Assembly (NCBI GenBank): GCA_934096295.1
Contig: CAKOLL010000001.1
Span: 248,001-312,000 of the forward strand
Length of the DNA stretch: 64,000 nt
Reading direction: 5' to 3'
DNA from: an uncultured Bacilli bacterium
GTDB taxonomy: Bacteria > Bacillota_I > Bacilli_A > RF39 > UBA660
In this document: positions 61,135 to 64,000 of the stretch, piece by piece
How positions within the stretch are numbered: position 1 is the first letter of the stretch
How the letters are laid out: every line of letters begins with the position of its first letter
Translations under genes and position numbers: made by a program
The notes under the pieces: model-generated
What the model saw: only the letters and a program-made list of their open reading frames with translations
Told to the model about the DNA's origin: nothing
Database searches by the model: none

Positions 61135-61485
61135 ATGAAAGATTTTATAAATTATAATAAAATGGAAATAATAAATGATGGAGATATAAAAGTTAAAGTA
61201 AATATTACTGATGAAACATTAAATCTATTTAATATTGTGCATGGTGGATTAACTTTTAGTATGGGAGATACTGTAATGGGAATTAAACTTAAAGAATTAG
61301 GTAGAAATGCCGTTACAATGAATGCTAACATTAATTTTATTTCTCCAGGAGTTGGAAAATATTTAATTGCTAGTGCTAAGATTATTAAAAATGGTAAACA
61401 TACTTGTGTAATGGAAGCTACCATTAAAAATGATGAAGATGTATTAGTTGCTACGATGAATGGAACTTATTTTTATATAAATTAA
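61135..61485 (+). CDS. PaaI-like hotdog thioesterase
   Basis: The 116-residue protein is a single hotdog domain of the PaaI type: LFNIVHGGLTFSMGDTVMG (the HGG motif with the acidic residue four positions on), then VTMNANINFISPGVG. It would hydrolyse acyl-CoA thioesters; the substrate is unknown. I use the ATG at 61135, with GAGGCGGA in front and a TATAAT at about 61110. The longer frame overlaps miaA without support. It lies 12 bp upstream of tmcAL. Confidence 0.88.
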   Translation: MKDFINYNKMEIINDGDIKVKVNITDETLNLFNIVHGGLTFSMGDTVMGIKLKELGRNAVTMNANINFISPGVGKYLIASAKIIKNGKHTCVMEATIKNDEDVLVATMNGTYFYIN

Positions 61486-61497
61486 GGAGGTAATTTA

Positions 61498-62607
61498 ATG
61501 GATGTAATTGGAATAATTTCAGAGTATAATCCTTTTCATAATGGACATATTTATCATATAAAAAAAATTAAAGAAAAATATTCTGATTCTATTTTAATTT
61601 TAGTTTTAAATGGATATTTTTTAGAACGTGGGGAAATATCAATATTAACCAAAGAAGAAAAAACTAAAATTGCTTTAGATTATGGAGTTAATTTAGTTTT
61701 AGAGCTTCCATTTATTTATGGAACACAATCTGCAGATATTTTTGCTGATAAAAGTATTAGAATTCTTAATAATTATCATGTTAATAAAATAGTTTTTGGA
61801 AGTGAATGCAATGATATTACAACATTAACTAAGATAGCAAAATATCAATTTAATAAAGATTTTGATGTAAATGTAAAAAAATACTTAGATAGTGGATGTA
61901 ATTATCCTACTGCTTTAGCTAAAGCTTGTGAAATTGATTTTACATTTAATCCAAATGACTTATTAGGGATTTCTTATATTAAAGCAATTATTAAGAATAA
62001 TTTTGATATTATTCCAGAATGTATTCTTAGAACTAATATGTATCATGATATAAATAGTAATGACTCTATTGTGAGTGCATCAAATATTAGAAATAAAATA
62101 AAAGCTAATGAAGATATTTCTAATTATTTACCAAGTGATGTAATTAATAATTTAATTAGAATTGATTATAGTGTATTTTTTAAATTATTAAAAGCTAAGA
62201 TTATAACAGATGATAACTTAGATAAATATTTAGATGTTGATGAAGGTATAGAATATAGATTAAAAAAATATATTAATTCTACGAATGATTTTTTAGAATA
62301 TATAGAATTAATTAAAACTAAAAGATATACATATAATAAATTAAATAGAATGTTTATACATATACTTATTGGGCTTAAGAAAAGTGATAATTTGAAAGAT
62401 ATTGATTATACTAGAGTTATTGGGTTTGATAAAATTGGTCTTCAGTATTTAAAAAACATTAAAAATACATTAGAAATTTCTAATGTAGTAAAAACAGATT
62501 CAGTTATTTATAAATATGAATTACAAGCAAGTTTAATATATGATTTAATTAATAATACAAATACTTTTAGTTTTGAAATAAAAAATAAACCAGTTATAAA
62601 AGACTAG
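61498..62607 (+). CDS. tmcAL: tRNA(Met) cytidine acetate ligase
   Basis: TmcAL (YlbM) acetylates the wobble cytidine of elongator tRNA-Met with acetate and ATP. The 369-residue protein starts with the nucleotidyltransferase-like motif GIISEYNPFHNGHIYHI, followed by LELPFIYGTQSADIFA and the FGSECND element. Conserved residues of the C-terminal half are harder to see. AAGGAGGTAATTTA precedes the ATG. It is cotranscribed with the thioesterase gene. Confidence 0.93.
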   Translation: MDVIGIISEYNPFHNGHIYHIKKIKEKYSDSILILVLNGYFLERGEISILTKEEKTKIALDYGVNLVLELPFIYGTQSADIFADKSIRILNNYHVNKIVFGSECNDITTLTKIAKYQFNKDFDVNVKKYLDSGCNYPTALAKACEIDFTFNPNDLLGISYIKAIIKNNFDIIPECILRTNMYHDINSNDSIVSASNIRNKIKANEDISNYLPSDVINNLIRIDYSVFFKLLKAKIITDDNLDKYLDVDEGIEYRLKKYINSTNDFLEYIELIKTKRYTYNKLNRMFIHILIGLKKSDNLKDIDYTRVIGFDKIGLQYLKNIKNTLEISNVVKTDSVIYKYELQASLIYDLINNTNTFSFEIKNKPVIKD

Positions 62608-62608
62608 T

Positions 62609-63058
62609 TTATTTTTTTAATTTATTAATTATATAAGCCTTTGTTTCTTGAAAAGATAAATTTAATACTACCCCGATTTCTTCATATAAGTATTTTTCTG
62701 CTCTTTTTAAGTATTCATCATCTATCTCACTTATTTTTTTATTATTTAATACCCTTAGTTGATTTCTTAAATATGTTGTTTTAATAATTTTAATTAAGTC
62801 CTCGTGGGTACGCCGGTTCATAAGTTCTTTATAAATTTGTTCAATTTTCTTATCCCCATTGTCAATTGTTTTAATTTCTGGAATTTCTAATAATAATTTA
62901 TCTATTTCTTCTTTAGTTATAAGTTTTCTTAATAATATTGAATCTTTAGGAACTTGATATTTAATTGAATCATCATTAACTGGAATTAGAAAGTATAAAT
63001 TATTTTCTTCTTTTAGAATTTGACACACTTCGTTTCGATATACAATATATTTTTTCAT
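62609..63058 (-). CDS. CarD-like transcription regulator
   Basis: The 149-residue protein has a small beta domain (about 1-50, YRNEVCQILKEENNLYFL and KYQVPKDSILLRKL) and an all-helical C-terminal domain (about 60-149, LRNQLRVLNNKKISEIDDEY then EEIGVVLNLSFQETKAYI). This is the CarD/CdnL layout; CarD binds RNA polymerase beta and stabilises open complexes. The N-terminal domain is somewhat divergent. It is convergent with tmcAL. Confidence 0.78.
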   Translation of the reverse strand: MKKYIVYRNEVCQILKEENNLYFLIPVNDDSIKYQVPKDSILLRKLITKEEIDKLLLEIPEIKTIDNGDKKIEQIYKELMNRRTHEDLIKIIKTTYLRNQLRVLNNKKISEIDDEYLKRAEKYLYEEIGVVLNLSFQETKAYIINKLKK

Positions 63059-63114
63059 TATTTCTCCTTATAAAATATATTGTAGCATATTTAAATTTTT
63101 ATTTCTAATGATTT

Positions 63115-64000
63115 TTATATTTTTCTAAAAATACGATTTTTACTACTTATAATTAATATTATTATCCCCACTATAAAGATAGCTGTTACTAAGAAAATGT
63201 TTATAAAACCACCTGTTTTGGGATTTTCTTCTTTTATTTCTTCTTTTTTGTTTATAATTTCAACGTTTACATCAGATTCTTTATCTTCTTTATCTGGTTC
63301 TTTTAACACCGCTTTATTATTTATTTTATCTATCTCTTTGTTGTCATTTACTTTAACAAGAATTGTAAATGTTGCTTCTTCTTTAGACTTTAATTCTTCA
63401 ATGTGCCAAGTTAATATTTCATTTTCTATATTAGCATTATTAGCAATAATTAATTTTAAACGAGAATCTAAGGCATCAACTATTTTGATATTTCTTGCTA
63501 TACCTTTGCCATTATTTTTTACCTTAATAACATACATTAATTCTTCATTATTGCTTAATGTGTTTTTATTAGCTACTTTTGTTATAATTAAGTCACTATC
63601 AATTATATTAATATCTACATCACTTTCTAATGTTTCATCATTTACTTTCAAAATTGCTTTGTTATTAATAATATCATCTAATTTAGCTAATGAATTTACT
63701 TTTGCTTTTAAAGTTATAGTTATTACTTCATTAATATCTAACATATCTATGTCTAGAGTAATTGTATCAGTAGCAAATAAAACATTACCTTTACTTGAGG
63801 TTGCTTCGATAAAGGTTAATCTTTCATCTAATTTATCACTTAATTTTAAATTGTTAGCAATTGCATTTCCACTATTATATATTTTTATAGTGTAGGTAAT
63901 TACATCGTTTACTTGATATTCTTTTTTATCTACAGTTTTAATTATATAAATGTCACTATCACTTACTATTAAATCAGCATCATCATCTTTATCGTTTTGG
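63115..64000 (-). CDS. Cell-wall-anchored DUF11 repeat protein, 5' end beyond the window
   Basis: A minus-strand frame is open from the right edge to a stop at 63115, so the N-terminus is missing; about 294 residues are visible. They hold two to three DUF11-type repeats of about 100 residues each, with LTYTIKIYNSGNAIANNLKL-like units such as VITYTIKIYNSGNAIANN and ELMYVIKVKNNGKGIARN. The C-terminus has NPKTGG, a sortase-type motif of the NPxTG class, then a hydrophobic span and a basic tail (SSKNRIFRKI). So it is probably linked to the wall by a sortase. Confidence 0.85.
   Translation of the reverse strand, partial: QNDKDDDADLIVSDSDIYIIKTVDKKEYQVNDVITYTIKIYNSGNAIANNLKLSDKLDERLTFIEATSSKGNVLFATDTITLDIDMLDINEVITITLKAKVNSLAKLDDIINNKAILKVNDETLESDVDINIIDSDLIITKVANKNTLSNNEELMYVIKVKNNGKGIARNIKIVDALDSRLKLIIANNANIENEILTWHIEELKSKEEATFTILVKVNDNKEIDKINNKAVLKEPDKEDKESDVNVEIINKKEEIKEENPKTGGFINIFLVTAIFIVGIIILIISSKNRIFRKI

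Noticed and set aside
1..64000. A reverse transcriptase or template repeat for the putative DGR
   Set aside because: I looked for a YxDD-type reverse transcriptase and for another GC-rich or A-rich near-copy of 9285-9445 and saw none, so no such feature is called here.
1..64000. Mycoplasma-type genetic code (TGA as Trp)
   Set aside because: Several well-recognised genes end in TGA at the expected length (trmD, ftsQ, the TrmH-family gene), and Trp is written TGG.
1..64000. CRISPR arrays, rRNA genes or a prophage
   Set aside because: No spaced direct repeats, no rRNA-like GC-rich blocks, and no run of phage structural genes were found; the single integrase-like gene is a typical Xer protein.

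Overview
The window is a compact, very AT-rich (roughly 26-28% GC by eye) chromosomal segment of a low-GC Gram-positive bacterium (Bacillota). Most genes lie on the minus strand, many overlap by a few bases, and strong purine-rich ribosome binding sites precede the starts. TGA works as a stop (for example trmD and ftsQ end in TGA), so this is not a Mycoplasma-type code. Sporulation-linked genes (spoIIP, a CotZ-like coat protein, two YjcZ-like peptides, a ylbD-ylbE-like pair, SpoIIID-like HTH proteins) and the lepA-hemW neighbourhood suggest a spore-forming or formerly spore-forming Bacilli/Erysipelotrichia-like lineage, possibly an uncultured gut group. The exact taxon cannot be fixed from the sequence alone.

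Layout. 1-8.6 kb: secretion and envelope genes (lepB, rplS, rseP, cdsA, a PdaC-like deacetylase, an ABC exporter, a Xer-type recombinase). 8.6-10.8 kb: two TasA/camelysin-like surface proteins. The larger ends in a lectin-like domain whose last 150 bp are GC-rich and poor in coding-strand A, as expected of a diversity-generating retroelement (DGR) variable region. 10.8-18.6 kb: queH, ftsQ, murB, murG, then trmD, rimM, an SPOUT methyltransferase, a YgjP-like peptidase and mscL. 18.6-24 kb: hypothetical and surface genes and a frameshifted HTH gene. 24-28.5 kb: parC and parE. 28.6-31.5 kb: NatAB-like ABC transporter. 31.6-32 kb: a candidate type I toxin-antitoxin locus, followed by a Fic-like gene. 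32.7-37.7 kb: YjcZ-like peptides, prsA, cotZ-like, rodA and small regulators. 37.7-43.6 kb: tyrS with a short T-box leader, tRNA-Ala, rpoZ, a pilin-like gene, UDG-like, yqeY, rpsU. 43.7-46.4 kb: a two-peptide double-glycine bacteriocin operon with its C39 peptidase ABC exporter. 47-56.5 kb: hemW, two paralogous SpoIIID-like proteins, lepA, an Rpn-family nuclease inserted between lepA and the spoIIP operon, rpsT and a transglutaminase-like protein. 56.6-64 kb: a second lectin-tailed TasA-like protein, miaA, tmcAL, a CarD-like protein and a partial cell-wall-anchored DUF11 protein.

The most noteworthy systems are the putative DGR target (no reverse transcriptase or template repeat is visible here, so it would be diversified in trans), the two-peptide bacteriocin operon whose precursor genes are easily missed because of their size, and a compact sense/antisense locus encoding a 25-residue membrane peptide. 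A hand count also suggests strong over-representation of the pentamer CTCCG/CGGAG across the window.
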